Assembly (NCBI RefSeq): GCF_027497235.1
Contig: NZ_CP114902.1
Coordinates: forward strand, 6,226,001-6,290,000
Length of the DNA stretch: 64,000 nucleotides
Source of the DNA: Micromonospora sp. WMMD1128
Lineage (GTDB): Bacteria; Actinomycetota; Actinomycetes; Mycobacteriales; Micromonosporaceae
Direction of reading: 5' to 3'
In this document: positions 34,222 through 46,580 of the stretch, one piece after another
Numbering within the stretch: the stretch's first letter is position 1
How the letters are laid out: each line of letters begins with the position of its first letter
The notes under the pieces: generated by a model
Seen by the model: the letters and a program-made list of their open reading frames with translations, nothing else
Database searches by the model: none
Told to the model about the DNA's origin: nothing
Translations under genes and position numbers: made by a program

Positions 34222-35469
34222 TCAGCCGGGGATCGTGATCCGGCCGTCCACCGCCGCCGCCGCGATGTCGGTGCGGTGGTGGGCGCCGTCCAGCTCGACG
34301 CCGCGTACCAACTCGTAGGCGGCGTCGCGCGCGGCGGCCAGGTCCGGGCCGGTCGCCGTACCGCAGAGGACCCGGCCGCCCGCGGACCGCAACGTGCCGT
34401 CGGCGTCCCGGCGGGTGCCGGCGTGGATGATCCCGGCGCGGTCCGCGCCGGTGATCACATCACCGGTACGCGGGCGCTCCGGATAGCCCTCGGCCGCGAC
34501 CACGACGGTGACCGCCGCGCCGTCGCGCCAGCGCAGCGGCGGGTGCGCGCCGAGCGTGCCCGTGGCGGCGGCGTGCAGCAGCCCGGCCAGCGGCGTCTCC
34601 AGCAGGGCCAGCACGACCTGGGTCTCCGGGTCGCCGAAGCGGGCGTTGAACTCGATCACACGCGGGCCGGACGGGGTGATCGCCAGGCCCACGTAGAGCA
34701 GGCCGACGAACGGCGTGCCCCGACGGCGCAGCTCGGCAAGCGTCGGGTGCACCACGTCCCGCATCACGTCGTCGACCAGGCCCGGCGGGGCCCAGGGCAG
34801 CGGCGCGTACGCGCCCATGCCACCGGTGTTGGGCCCGGCGTCGCCGTCACCGACCCGCTTGAAGTCCTGCGCCGGCAGCAGCGGCAGCGCCGCCTCGCCG
34901 TCGGTCACCACGAAGAGCGACACCTCGGGGCCGGACAGGTACTCCTCGATCACCACCCGGCCGCACTCGGCCGCGTGCCGCTCGGCGGTCGCCCGGTCGT
35001 CGGTGACGACCACGCCCTTGCCGGCGGCGAGCCCGTCGTCCTTGACCACGTACGGCACGCCGAACTCGTCGAGCGCCCGCGCCACGGCCGCCGCGTCGGT
35101 GCAGGTGTACGCGCGGGCGGTCGGCACACCGGCCGCCGTCATCACGTCCTTGGCGAACGTCTTCGAGCCCTCCAGCCGGGCCGCTTCCGCGCCGGGGCCG
35201 AACACGGCGATGCCCTTGGCGCGTACGGCGTCGGCGACGCCGGCCACCAGTGGCGCCTCGGGACCGATGATCACCAGATCCGCCGCCGTCTCCACCGCGA
35301 GCGCCGCGACTGCCGCCGGATCGGTCGGGTTGACCTCCCGTAGCGAGGCAACCGCCGCGATCCCCGGATTCCCCGGAGCCGCGACCACCCCCGACACGGC
35401 CGGATCGGCAACCACCCCGAGCGCGAGCGCATGCTCCCGCCCTCCACCACCCACAAGAAGAACCCGCAC
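34222..35469 (-). CDS. purD: Phosphoribosylamine-glycine ligase
   Basis: Second step of purine synthesis, joining phosphoribosylamine and glycine with ATP. The 415-residue protein has the ATP-grasp layout: MRVLLVGGGGREHALA, GPEAPLVAGVAD, VVKDDGLAAGKGVVV (ATP-binding Lys), GPNTGGMGAYAP, VIEFNARFGDPETQ (metal ligands), and a C-terminal AIRC-like beta domain. Start is GTG at 35469. A family A repeat lies immediately upstream, in the space that would hold its promoter. Confidence 0.96.
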   Translation of the reverse strand: MRVLLVGGGGREHALALGVVADPAVSGVVAAPGNPGIAAVASLREVNPTDPAAVAALAVETAADLVIIGPEAPLVAGVADAVRAKGIAVFGPGAEAARLEGSKTFAKDVMTAAGVPTARAYTCTDAAAVARALDEFGVPYVVKDDGLAAGKGVVVTDDRATAERHAAECGRVVIEEYLSGPEVSLFVVTDGEAALPLLPAQDFKRVGDGDAGPNTGGMGAYAPLPWAPPGLVDDVMRDVVHPTLAELRRRGTPFVGLLYVGLAITPSGPRVIEFNARFGDPETQVVLALLETPLAGLLHAAATGTLGAHPPLRWRDGAAVTVVVAAEGYPERPRTGDVITGADRAGIIHAGTRRDADGTLRSAGGRVLCGTATGPDLAAARDAAYELVRGVELDGAHHRTDIAAAAVDGRITIPG

Positions 35470-35504
35470 GCCCGCATCCTACTGACCCCCACCCCCCACC
35501 CCGT

Positions 35505-35561
35505 CGATCATGAAGTTGACGGCAACATGTGAGATCGACTTCGCCGCCAACCTCATGATCG
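35505..35561. repeat. Family A imperfect palindromic repeat, copy 3
   Basis: CGATCATGAAGTTGACGGC with an inverse at the far end. It contributes the last sense codons and the TGA stop of the AbiEi/DUF559 gene on the minus strand, and lies 36 nt upstream of purD. Confidence 0.88.
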
Positions 35562-36491
35562 AAGCCGGGTGCGGGTGCGAAGTGCTTCGCGGACGACCTG
35601 GGGGATGTAGTCGGGGCGGAGGGTGTCGGGCCATGTGAACCGAAGCACGGTCCACCCGGCGTTGGCGAGGCGATTCTGCCGCTGCCGATCCTCGAAGAGT
35701 GCCGCCGGAGCGGTGTGCGGATCCCGGCCGTCCGCCTCGGCGATCACCCGGGCACTTCGCCAGCCCATGTCGCCCACACCGAGGAGGTGCCCGTCGGCGT
35801 CACGTACCTCCACCTGGAGGATGTCCGGCGGCACTCCACCATCGACACAACGGAGCCGGGTCCGGGTCTCGAGCGGCGACTGCGCCGCGCCATTCGCCTC
35901 CACCAGGTGACTGCGAGCCGCCACCGCGCCCCGCCGGCGCGCGAACAGTGCAGGCATGGCCCGCAGGTCGTCCTCGCTGACCTTCCCACGGTTCAGCGCC
36001 GAGTCGAGCAGCGCGACGGCCGGATATCGGCGCTCCCGGAGAACAAGATCCGCGAGGGTACGCACCGGAGCCGTCACCGGAATGCCGTCGACCGTCGTCA
36101 GCTCGCCGTCAAGGTGGTCGAACTGATGCGGGACCACGGCGGGATCCCCGACCCGGGCCGGTCGGGCCGAGCGGCCCGGCAACGCGACATGGATCGCCGC
36201 CATCCTCGGAAGGCCGGCGATTCCGTGCAGCTCGGCGGCGGTCCCCAGAACGGCGTGCGCCTCCGGCCCGAGCGAAAGCAGCGCAGCTCGAATCCGGCGA
36301 CGTCGTTCGGCCAGGTCGGACCCGGACGACGGCTCGACGACGTACGTCGCCCGAGCCAGCCGCCGCCATCGACCGGTCCTGAGCAGGTTGTCGATCTCAA
36401 ACCGACTGAAGCCGGCCCGCAGCGCCTGGTCACGGGTGACAACCCCACCCTGTTCCCTGGCGATCTGCTTGACCACCCAAACGCGCTCCAC
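35553..36491 (-). CDS. AbiEi-like winged-helix protein with C-terminal DUF559/Vsr-like nuclease domain
   Basis: A 312-residue protein of a type abundant in actinomycetes. N-terminus: an AbiEi antitoxin-like winged helix (ARE-QGGVVTRDQALRAG ... LLRTGRWRRLARATYV). Middle: an all-alpha segment (PVRTLADLVLRERRYPAVALLDSAL). C-terminus: a restriction-endonuclease-like fold with DMGW, VIAEADGRDPH and RQNRLANAGWTVLRFTW, as in DUF559/Vsr proteins. No AbiEii-like toxin gene is adjacent. The GTG at 36491 follows GGGAGG at 9 nt; GTG at 36476 is possible. The stop codon is contributed by a family A repeat. Confidence 0.75.
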   Translation of the reverse strand: MERVWVVKQIAREQGGVVTRDQALRAGFSRFEIDNLLRTGRWRRLARATYVVEPSSGSDLAERRRRIRAALLSLGPEAHAVLGTAAELHGIAGLPRMAAIHVALPGRSARPARVGDPAVVPHQFDHLDGELTTVDGIPVTAPVRTLADLVLRERRYPAVALLDSALNRGKVSEDDLRAMPALFARRRGAVAARSHLVEANGAAQSPLETRTRLRCVDGGVPPDILQVEVRDADGHLLGVGDMGWRSARVIAEADGRDPHTAPAALFEDRQRQNRLANAGWTVLRFTWPDTLRPDYIPQVVREALRTRTRLRS

Positions 36492-36594
36492 CCACCGAGC
36501 CTCCCGGCAGGCCCAGCCCGAACCAACCCCCTGTGGATAACCGGCCCCACCCTGTGGACAACCCACCCCACCCACCCACCCCACCCAGCCCGGC

Positions 36595-36651
36595 TGATCA
36601 TGAAGTTAGCGGCGATGTCGATCTACGCAACTGCCGCTAACTTCATGATCA
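36595..36651. repeat. Family A imperfect palindromic repeat, copy 4
   Basis: TGATCATGAAGTTAGCGGC and its exact inverse at 36633-36651, around a 19-nt centre; the most symmetric copy. It lies between purA (stop at 36692) and the AbiEi-like gene and could serve as a transcription terminator. Confidence 0.9.
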
Positions 36652-36691
36652 ACGAGGTGAGGCGGGGTGTGGCCGGGTGAGGCGGCGGGTG

Positions 36692-39102
<2,411 letters not shown>

Positions 39103-39176
39103 CCGCTATCGATCCGCACCCGGATCGCCCGGCTGGCCGGACCGCCTATTCTCGGCGGGAGGGATGGGGAGGAATC

Positions 39177-41450
39177 GTGGCGCACGAGAACGACGACCGG
39201 GCCCACGTGCCGGGCGGGCCGCAGGTGCCGGAGCGGGACGTCGAGCCGCTCTGGCCGCCCGAGGAGATCGACGGGGTGGTCACCGCCCCGCCGTGGGCGG
39301 CACCGGCCCAACCGGCTGTGCCACCGTGGCCCCTTCCACCGGCCGACGCCCCCGCACCGTCGCCGCAGGTCACCCCCGTGCCGCCGTCGCAGGTCGCTTC
39401 CGCGCCCGAGGGGGGCCGCACGAGCAACGGTGGGTCACCGCAGCAGGCGGTCGAGGTCAACCTGCCGTTCATGCTCGACCAGCCGACTCCCGCCCCGCCG
39501 GCGGCGGCCGATCGCCTTCCGGCCGCCACGGCACCCGGCCACCCGACCGACGCGCCCCCGCCACGCGCGACCGATCAGCTTCCGGCCGCCACGGCACCCG
39601 GCCCGGTCCCGGGGGCCACGCCGGCCGCGGGTCGTTCGGGCGGCCCGACGGCCGACCCCGACGGGACCGCGGCCCGGGCGGTTGGCGTCGGTGGCGAGGT
39701 TCCGGCGAACGGGCGGGCCGCGTCGCCGTGGGCACAGCCGCCGCAGCGCCCCACAGCCGAGGCCACGGGTGCGGCAGAGCCGACCGACGGGGTCGGGGCA
39801 CCGGCCCGTCCCGGCGTCCCGAGCCAGCCGACCGGCGGCGCCGTCCCGGCCGCATACCCGCCGCTCCACGACGCCACATGGGCCGGGCCGACCGCGCCGG
39901 CCCCGGCCACCGGCGGCTCCACCGGGCACGGATCGGCCGCGCTCGGAATGACGGAAACCGGCTCCCCCGCCGGCAGCCAGACCGCGAACGGCCCATCCAC
40001 CACCCGCCCGGTGAGCGTGGGACCGGTCAGCGCGGGACCGATCAGCGCGGGACCGGTCGTCGGCTCCGCGTCGGTCACGGCCGTGCCGTTGGACGGGCCA
40101 CATTCGGCGGGGCCGGGCGCGCCGTCCACGGAGAACCCGCACCGACTCGGCCCGTTCCCGCCGTCACCCGGCGTGCCGATGCAACAGCCGGCGTACAGCG
40201 GTGACGCGGCCTACCCCCCGCCCGCCTACCCGCCGCAGCCCGGGGTGCCACAGGCCGGCATGCCCCCACAGCCCGGGGTGCCCCCACAGCCCGGAACGCC
40301 ACCACAGCCCGGCGTGCCCCCACAAGCCGGGATGCCCCCACAGCCCGGCGTGCCCCCGCATGCCGGGATGCCGCCACAAGCCGGACCGGCGCCACAAGCC
40401 GGGATGCCGCAGCAGGCCGGGATCGCGCCGCAAGCCGGACCGGCCCCGCAGGCCGGACCGCCGCAACAGCCCGCCCTGCCACCCGGGGTGTACCCGGAGC
40501 CCGGCTGGACCCCGCAGCAGGCGGTGCCCCCGACGGCTGAGGACTTCGCCCGGCGACGTCAGGTCCGGCCGGTCGACCCGGTGGCCACCATGGGCGTCCG
40601 CGCGGTGGTCAACCGGATGGGGCTGGTCCGGCTCGCGCCCGGCCGGCACGAGCAGGAGATGAAGCGCGACATCGAGATGGTCCGCCGCAACTTCGGTGGG
40701 CTGCGCCAGGTGACGGTGGTCAACCCCAAGGGCGGCGCCGGCAAGACGGTGGCCATCCTGCTGCTCGCCATGACGTTCGGCCAGAAACGCGGCGGGTACG
40801 TGCTGGCCTGGGACAACAACGAGACCCAGGGCACCCTCGGGATGCGGGCGCAGCAGGACTTCCACGCCCGCACCGTGCGGGACATGCTGCGCGACCTGGC
40901 CCAGTTCCAGGGTCCGCACGGCCGGGTCGGCGACCTGTCGCAGTATGTCCGCTCGCAGGGCGAGGGGATGTTCGACGTGCTCGCCTCGGACGAGTCGGCG
41001 ACCGGCGGCGAGATGCTCACCGCCGCCGCGTTCGCCGAGATCCGCGAGGTGGTCAGTCGCTTCTACAAGCTGATCTTCGTGGACACCGGGAACAACGTCC
41101 GGGCGCAGAACTGGCAGGCCGCCATGGACGCCACCGACCAGTTGGTGGTGACCATGTCGGCGCGGAACGACTCGGCCGAGACCGCCGCCCGGATGCTCGA
41201 CCATCTGGAGCAGAGCGGCCGGCAGCGGCTGGTCCGGCAGGCGGTGACGGTGGTCTCGATGCCGCCGTCCCGCAAGGAGATCGACCTGCCGGCCATCCAG
41301 GCGCACTTCGCCGCCCGCACCCGGGCGGTGCTGCTGGCGCCGTACGAGCGGCTCATCGACACCGGCGAGCCGCTGCGGTACGGGCAGCTTTCCGCCGCCA
41401 CCCGGGACGCCTGGCTGAAGATCGCCGCGTCGGTGGCGGAAGGTCTGTAG
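39177..41450 (+). CDS. Proline-rich ParA/MinD-type ATPase, EspI-like
   Basis: A 757-residue protein with two parts. Residues 1-490 are disordered, rich in Pro, Ala, Gly, and contain reiterated PPQPGVPPQAGM-type units at about 340-440. Residues about 510-757 are a MinD/ParA ATPase: VVNPKGGAGKTVAILLLAM (deviant Walker A), LAWDNNETQGTLG, FVDTGNNVRAQNWQAAMDATD, and a C-terminal helix. This matches EspI and related ESX-associated regulators, which restrain type VII secretion when ATP is low. No ESX gene is in the window. Start is GTG with GGGAGGA. The terminator follows directly. Confidence 0.8.
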   Translation: MAHENDDRAHVPGGPQVPERDVEPLWPPEEIDGVVTAPPWAAPAQPAVPPWPLPPADAPAPSPQVTPVPPSQVASAPEGGRTSNGGSPQQAVEVNLPFMLDQPTPAPPAAADRLPAATAPGHPTDAPPPRATDQLPAATAPGPVPGATPAAGRSGGPTADPDGTAARAVGVGGEVPANGRAASPWAQPPQRPTAEATGAAEPTDGVGAPARPGVPSQPTGGAVPAAYPPLHDATWAGPTAPAPATGGSTGHGSAALGMTETGSPAGSQTANGPSTTRPVSVGPVSAGPISAGPVVGSASVTAVPLDGPHSAGPGAPSTENPHRLGPFPPSPGVPMQQPAYSGDAAYPPPAYPPQPGVPQAGMPPQPGVPPQPGTPPQPGVPPQAGMPPQPGVPPHAGMPPQAGPAPQAGMPQQAGIAPQAGPAPQAGPPQQPALPPGVYPEPGWTPQQAVPPTAEDFARRRQVRPVDPVATMGVRAVVNRMGLVRLAPGRHEQEMKRDIEMVRRNFGGLRQVTVVNPKGGAGKTVAILLLAMTFGQKRGGYVLAWDNNETQGTLGMRAQQDFHARTVRDMLRDLAQFQGPHGRVGDLSQYVRSQGEGMFDVLASDESATGGEMLTAAAFAEIREVVSRFYKLIFVDTGNNVRAQNWQAAMDATDQLVVTMSARNDSAETAARMLDHLEQSGRQRLVRQAVTVVSMPPSRKEIDLPAIQAHFAARTRAVLLAPYERLIDTGEPLRYGQLSAATRDAWLKIAASVAEGL

Positions 41451-41456
41451 GACGGC

Positions 41457-41490
41457 GCGACGGCCGGCCCGCGGCGGGGCCGGCCGTCGC
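41457..41490. terminator. Bidirectional hairpin terminator
   Basis: A 14-bp GC stem, 41457-41470 with 41477-41490, loop of 6 nt, between the convergent EspI-like and DUF3151 genes. Confidence 0.85.
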
Positions 41491-41498
41491 CTGTGGGA

Positions 41499-41927
41499 TC
41501 AGTCGCTCGCCAGCGCGTCCCCGGCGGCCGGGTCACAGTCGCGGAGGAACTGGGCGCAGCGGGCCGCCTCGTCCGCCTCGCCGATCTCGCCCGCGGCCCG
41601 GGAGAGCACGTACAGGCAGCGGAGGAAGCCCTGGTTGGGCACGTGTGACCAGGGCACCGGGCCGTGTCCCTTCCAGCCGCTGCGGCGCAGCTGGTCCAGG
41701 CCCCGGTGGTATCCGGTGCGGGCGTAGGCGTACGCCGGAACGACCTGGCCCGCGGAGAGCGCGCGGCCGGCCAGCGCCGCCCAGGCCGCGCTGTAGGTCG
41801 GGAAGCGGGCCGCGACCTCGGCGTACGCCTCGTCGGTGCCCTGCTCGACCGCGGCGGCGAGCGCGGCGTCGGCCTCTTCGGAGACGGGGAGCAGGGTGGC
41901 CGGTGGCTCAGGCAACAGGTTCTGCAT
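41499..41927 (-). CDS. DUF3151 family protein
   Basis: A 142-residue helical cytoplasmic protein conserved in actinobacteria near fba (Rv0360c in M. tuberculosis). It begins MQNLLPEPPATLLPV and contains FPTYSAAWAALAGRAL, AYARTGYHRGLDQLRRSGWKGHGPVPW, and LRCLYVLSRAAGEIGE, a TPR-like pattern. ATG at 41927 is preferred over ATG at 41939 from the family start. The function is unknown. The 260 nt upstream contain no recognised gene. Confidence 0.82.
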   Translation of the reverse strand: MQNLLPEPPATLLPVSEEADAALAAAVEQGTDEAYAEVAARFPTYSAAWAALAGRALSAGQVVPAYAYARTGYHRGLDQLRRSGWKGHGPVPWSHVPNQGFLRCLYVLSRAAGEIGEADEAARCAQFLRDCDPAAGDALASD

Positions 41928-42188
41928 CGCCCCATTCAACCCGCTTCGCCCTCGGGTGCGCGAGGGGGGCTGGCCAGCCGGTCGGCTGAACGGCTGAGGG
42001 TTTCGTCACGCCTGCGGCGGCACCACACGTACCCGCGGCCCATGCCGCGCGCGTGCATATTGCACTACAACTACAGATCCGGAGCCTCCCCAGGAACCGG
42101 TTACGCAGGAGCCCGGCGGCGTGCCCGCCGGGCTCCTGTCCGTACCGCCCGGGTTTGCGGGGTTGCCGGGGCGGGGCAGGATGGCCTG

Positions 42189-43400
42189 GTGCCGACCCCA
42201 CCGCCCGCGGACGTCATCGAGCCGCACGCCCCCCACCTCAACGAAGTACAGACCCGGGTCGAGTTCGACCGGCGGCTGGCCGGGGGGACACTCGCCGGCC
42301 TGACCGTGCAGGGGCTGCGCCTCGACCTGGACCCGGTCCCCGACCTGCGCGACGTCGACGTCGCCGGCGCCCTCTTCGTGGGTTGCCGGTTCGCCGACCG
42401 TGAGGTGGGCGCGGATCTGGTCCGCCGGGGCGCCGACGTCGTCCCGCCCTTCTCCGAGCTGCCCTACCCGACCCAGCCGTCCCACCTCTACACCGCCGAC
42501 GACCTGGCCGTCGGCTTCGACGAGGGCGGGTTCGCCGAGATGTACGACACCCGGGTGTACGCGCACTTCCGGGCGCACGGCGGCGCGCTGCCCGACGTAC
42601 GCGAGGCGCTCGGCCAGCGGCTGCACGACCACGGCGTGGACAACGCGCTGGCCGACGCCACCCGGGCGTGGCTGGCCGTGCACGGACCGCAGTCCGTGGT
42701 CGGTGTGATGGGCGGGCACGCGGTGCCGCGCGGCAGCGCCGCGTACCGGATGGCCGCGGTGCTGGGCTGGGAGCTGGCGCGGGCCGACCGCCTGGTGGTC
42801 ACCGGCGGCGGTCCGGGCGTGATGGAGGCGGCCAACCTCGGCGCGTTCCTCGCGGCCTGGCCGGCCGACGAACTGTCGGCGGCGATCGACGTGCTGGCCG
42901 CCGCGCCGGACTTCACCGACCACGACCGCTACACGGCGGCGGCCCTGGCGGTGCGCAAGCGGTACGCGGACGGCCCGTCGCTGCCCACGCCCCGGCCGGC
43001 AGCGCTCGACACCGGGTGGGCCCGGTCCGGCGGGCTGGCCGTCCCCACCTGGCTGTACGGCCACGAGCCGGCGAACCTGTTCGCCGGCCGGATCGCGAAG
43101 TATTTCTCCAACGCCATCCGGGAGGACACGATCCTGCGGATGGCCCGGGGCGGGATCGTGTTCGCGCCCGGCCGGGCCGGCACGGTGCAGGAGGTGTTCC
43201 AGGCGGCGACGAAGACGTTCTACGGCACCGACGGAGCGAGCGGCGCGTACGTCTTCCTGGACCGGGCGTTCTGGACCACCGAGCTGCCGGTGGAGGCGCT
43301 GCTGCGGCCACTCTTCGCCGGGTCCCCGTTCGGCGACCTGTCCCGCACGATTCACCTCACCGACGACGTCCGCGAGGCCGTCGCCCTCCTGGTGCGGTGA
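42189..43400 (+). CDS. LOG-family nucleotide-binding protein (PpnN/YgdH-like)
   Basis: A 403-residue Rossmann-fold protein of the lysine-decarboxylase-like (LOG) superfamily. Motifs: VVGVMGGHAVPRGSAAYR, LVVTGGGPGVMEAANLGAF, and RGGIVFAPGRAGTVQEVFQ. The last corresponds to PGGxGTxxE of cytokinin-activating LOG enzymes and the nucleosidase PpnN, but with Arg for the second Gly. The long N-terminal region and insert fit the PpnN type that cleaves nucleoside monophosphates. Start is GTG at 42189 with a GGCAGG site. Family B repeats separate it from the convergent fba. Confidence 0.8.
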   Translation: MPTPPPADVIEPHAPHLNEVQTRVEFDRRLAGGTLAGLTVQGLRLDLDPVPDLRDVDVAGALFVGCRFADREVGADLVRRGADVVPPFSELPYPTQPSHLYTADDLAVGFDEGGFAEMYDTRVYAHFRAHGGALPDVREALGQRLHDHGVDNALADATRAWLAVHGPQSVVGVMGGHAVPRGSAAYRMAAVLGWELARADRLVVTGGGPGVMEAANLGAFLAAWPADELSAAIDVLAAAPDFTDHDRYTAAALAVRKRYADGPSLPTPRPAALDTGWARSGGLAVPTWLYGHEPANLFAGRIAKYFSNAIREDTILRMARGGIVFAPGRAGTVQEVFQAATKTFYGTDGASGAYVFLDRAFWTTELPVEALLRPLFAGSPFGDLSRTIHLTDDVREAVALLVR

Positions 43401-43404
43401 AGTG

Positions 43405-43489
43405 AAAGGCGGGGGCCCTTCTTAACGCTTCCGGTATAGGAAGGGCCCCTTCTTAACAACGAGTTGTTAAGAAGGGGCCCTTCCTTACA
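43405..43489 (+). repeat. Family B GC-rich repeat, copy 4, with an extra palindromic arm
   Basis: It starts like copies 1 and 2 (GGCGGGGGCCC, then TTAACGCTTCCGGTATAGG) and continues into a perfect 22-bp inverted repeat, 43439-43460 with 43463-43484, loop 2 nt. It lies between convergent LOG and fba genes and would form a strong bidirectional terminator. Confidence 0.88.
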
Positions 43490-43498
43490 TCCGGGATG

Positions 43499-44521
<1,023 letters not shown>

Positions 44522-44653
44522 GTCGAACGCTCCTTACTTACCGCTCTCGGCCGTGCAGGCCGCCGTCTTTCCTCGGGTGCGCCGGACCGCGCTGTCCACC
44601 GCGGGAAGTATCCCGTAGGAGCGAACGCCTGGTACAACCGACCCGGGCACCGC

Positions 44654-45037
44654 TCACCGTTCCTCCAGCCGGTCCGGCACGACGACGCTGATCAGCCAGC
44701 TCACCACCGACACCACGATGGCGCCCCAGAAGGCGGCCCAGAAGCCGTCGACGTGGAACGGCAGGCGCAACTGGCGGGCGATCCAGTCGGTCAGCAGGAA
44801 CAGCAGGGCGTTCACCACGAGCGCGAACAGGCCGAGCGTGAGCAGGTAGAACACGCAGCCGAACACCTTGATGAGCGGCTTCAGCACGGCGTTGACCACG
44901 CCGAAGACGAGCGCTACCACGATCAGGGTGAACACGGTGTTGCCGCCGTTGCGGCCGGTCACGTTCACCCCGGGCACGATCAGCGTCGCGATCCACAACG
45001 CCACCGCGGTGATCGCCAACCGGATGAGGAAGCCCAC
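44654..45037 (-). CDS. Small four-helix membrane protein of the phage-holin-like (DUF360-type) family
   Basis: A 127-residue membrane protein with four helices: FLIRLAITAVALWIATLIV, VFTLIVVALVFGVVNAVL, a helix at YLLTLGLFALVVNALLFLLT, and FWAAFWGAIVVSVVSWLISVVV. The NAVLKPLIK motif between helices 2 and 3 is the family mark. Despite the name there is no lysis context. Start is GTG at 45037 (VGFLIRLAIT). It lies upstream of fba on the same strand at 132 nt. Confidence 0.8.
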   Translation of the reverse strand: MGFLIRLAITAVALWIATLIVPGVNVTGRNGGNTVFTLIVVALVFGVVNAVLKPLIKVFGCVFYLLTLGLFALVVNALLFLLTDWIARQLRLPFHVDGFWAAFWGAIVVSVVSWLISVVVPDRLEER

Positions 45038-45176
45038 GGCACCATCCTGGCACCAGCCGCGCGCCCGGGAGGGGCAATCGCCGACTCGCCTCGTTCCGCC
45101 CGGCGCCGAGCGGTGGCCCGGACCAGCCCGTACGGTGGTGGTGACACGATCCGCACCCCAGACGCAGGGAGGGACG

Positions 45177-45389
45177 ATGGGACAGCCCGACGAGGACTTC
45201 GCCCCGAGCGACCACCTCGCTCCGGAGGAGCGGGACCCCGAGGCGGAGCCAGCCGACGCGGTCGAGCAGGCCGCCACGGTCGCGCCGGACGACGCCGACG
45301 GCGAGCCGCACCGGGGCCTGGAGGTCGGCGACTGGGATGCCATGGAGCAGGCCCGGGTGGTCACCGCCGACGAGGACGACTACCGCTGA
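45177..45389 (+). CDS. Small acidic hypothetical protein
   Basis: A 70-residue, strongly acidic, probably disordered protein: MGQPDEDFAPSDHLAPEERD, with many Asp/Glu and the end ARVVTADEDDYR. ATG at 45177 has a GGGAGGG site. Codon-position bias looks coding. I do not recognise a family. It precedes the DedA gene by about 30 nt and may share its transcript. Confidence 0.6.
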   Translation: MGQPDEDFAPSDHLAPEERDPEAEPADAVEQAATVAPDDADGEPHRGLEVGDWDAMEQARVVTADEDDYR

Positions 45390-45419
45390 GGCATTGCTCC
45401 TACCGGGGGTGGGCTGGGG

Positions 45420-46256
45420 GTGCAGGGCGGGCGGGTACCCTTTGTGGCCGTGGACACAGCTGAGAAGACCCGGATGATCTCCGAGAACGTGGCGTTGAAT
45501 CCGCTCGACCCGAAGGACCTCATCCACACCTTCGGGATGATCGGCGTCTGGGCCATCCTGTTCGCCGAGACGGGCCTGCTGATCGGCTTCTTCTTCCCGG
45601 GTGACTCGCTGCTCTTCCTGGCCGGGGTGGCCGCCTCCCCGGTGGCGGACGCCATCTTCGGCGACGGCACCCGGCTCTCGCTGGCCGGGCTGATGATCGG
45701 CGGTCCGATCTGCGCCATCGCCGGCGCCCAGCTCGGGCACTGGCTCGGCGCGCGTTACGGCCGGCGCATGTTCGACAAGCCCAACTCCCGGCTGTTCAAG
45801 CGGGAGTACGTGGAGAAGGCGGAATACTACTTCCAGAAGTTCGGTCCGGCGAAGGCCGTGGTGCTGGCCCGGTTCATCCCGATCGTGCGGACCTTCCTCA
45901 ACCCGGTGGCCGGGGTGCTGGGCATGCCGGCCCGGCAGTTCTTCGTGTGGAACGTGGTCGGCGCGGTCCTCTGGGTGGACGGCATCCTGCTGATCGGCTA
46001 TCTGCTGGCCCGCCAGATCTACGACGCCATCGGCGACAAGATCGACCGCTACATCCTGCCGGTGGTCGCGTTGATCATCCTGATCTCGGTGCTGCCGATC
46101 TTCTTCGAGTTCCTCCGCGACCGGAAGGCACGCAAGCGCGGCGAAGCGGTCGCGGTGATCGCCGCGGCGACCGCCGCCGGCGCCGTGGACGCCGCCCGGG
46201 ACGCCATCGACGGCGACGACCACCCGCACGGGCACGGCGGTCAGCCCCGCCGCTGA
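45420..46256 (+). CDS. DedA-family membrane protein (Rv0364-like)
   Basis: A DedA/VTT-domain protein of up to 278 residues. Motifs: AETGLLIGFFFPGDSLLFLAG, GAQLGHWLGARYG, VVLARFIPIVRTFLNPVAGV with the essential Arg residues, a membrane helix near YILPVVALIILISVLPIFF, and a His/Gly tail. It belongs to a different subgroup from the two DedA proteins at 25-28 kb. Position near fba matches M. tuberculosis Rv0364. The start is uncertain: GTG 45420, 45444 or 45450. Confidence 0.85.
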   Translation: MQGGRVPFVAVDTAEKTRMISENVALNPLDPKDLIHTFGMIGVWAILFAETGLLIGFFFPGDSLLFLAGVAASPVADAIFGDGTRLSLAGLMIGGPICAIAGAQLGHWLGARYGRRMFDKPNSRLFKREYVEKAEYYFQKFGPAKAVVLARFIPIVRTFLNPVAGVLGMPARQFFVWNVVGAVLWVDGILLIGYLLARQIYDAIGDKIDRYILPVVALIILISVLPIFFEFLRDRKARKRGEAVAVIAAATAAGAVDAARDAIDGDDHPHGHGGQPRR

Positions 46257-46267
46257 CCCGCACCGAG

Positions 46268-46381
46268 GCCGACAGCCAGCAGACGCCAGGCGCTGGCCGA
46301 CGCCGACAGCCAGCAGACGCCAAGAGCCGGCCGACGCCGACAGCCAGGACGCCGAAGGCCAGCCGACGCCGAAGGCCAGCC
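46268..46381. repeat. 34-nt tandem repeat in an intergenic region
   Basis: Units at 46268-46301, 46302-46335 (three differences), a 32-nt variant at 46336-46367 and a partial at 46368; each starts GCCGACAGCCAG or GCCGAAGGCCAG. The period is not a multiple of 3, so it is unlikely to be coding. The whole 324-nt interval to the ArsR gene holds no other recognised element. Confidence 0.8.
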
Positions 46382-46580
46382 CCCGGGTGGGGGCCGGCCT
46401 TCGCTCACGACCTGTCGGGCCGCGGGTGACACGGACGACGGCAGCCGTCATCGCGCGGTGGTGGCGCCACCCCTGACACGCCACCGGTCACCCACACCCG
46501 GTCGACACGAGCCGCCGGTCACGGCGCGCGTGTCAGCGCGCCGTCCCCGGCCAGCCCGTCCCCGGAGGACGGGCCCGAAC

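Noticed and set aside
35553..36491. AbiEi-like gene as part of a type IV toxin-antitoxin pair
   Set aside because: No AbiEii nucleotidyltransferase gene is adjacent, and the C-terminal part is nuclease-like; such solitary genes are common in actinomycetes.
44654..45037. Holin-like gene as a prophage remnant
   Set aside because: No other phage genes are nearby, and this four-helix family is a common chromosomal membrane protein.
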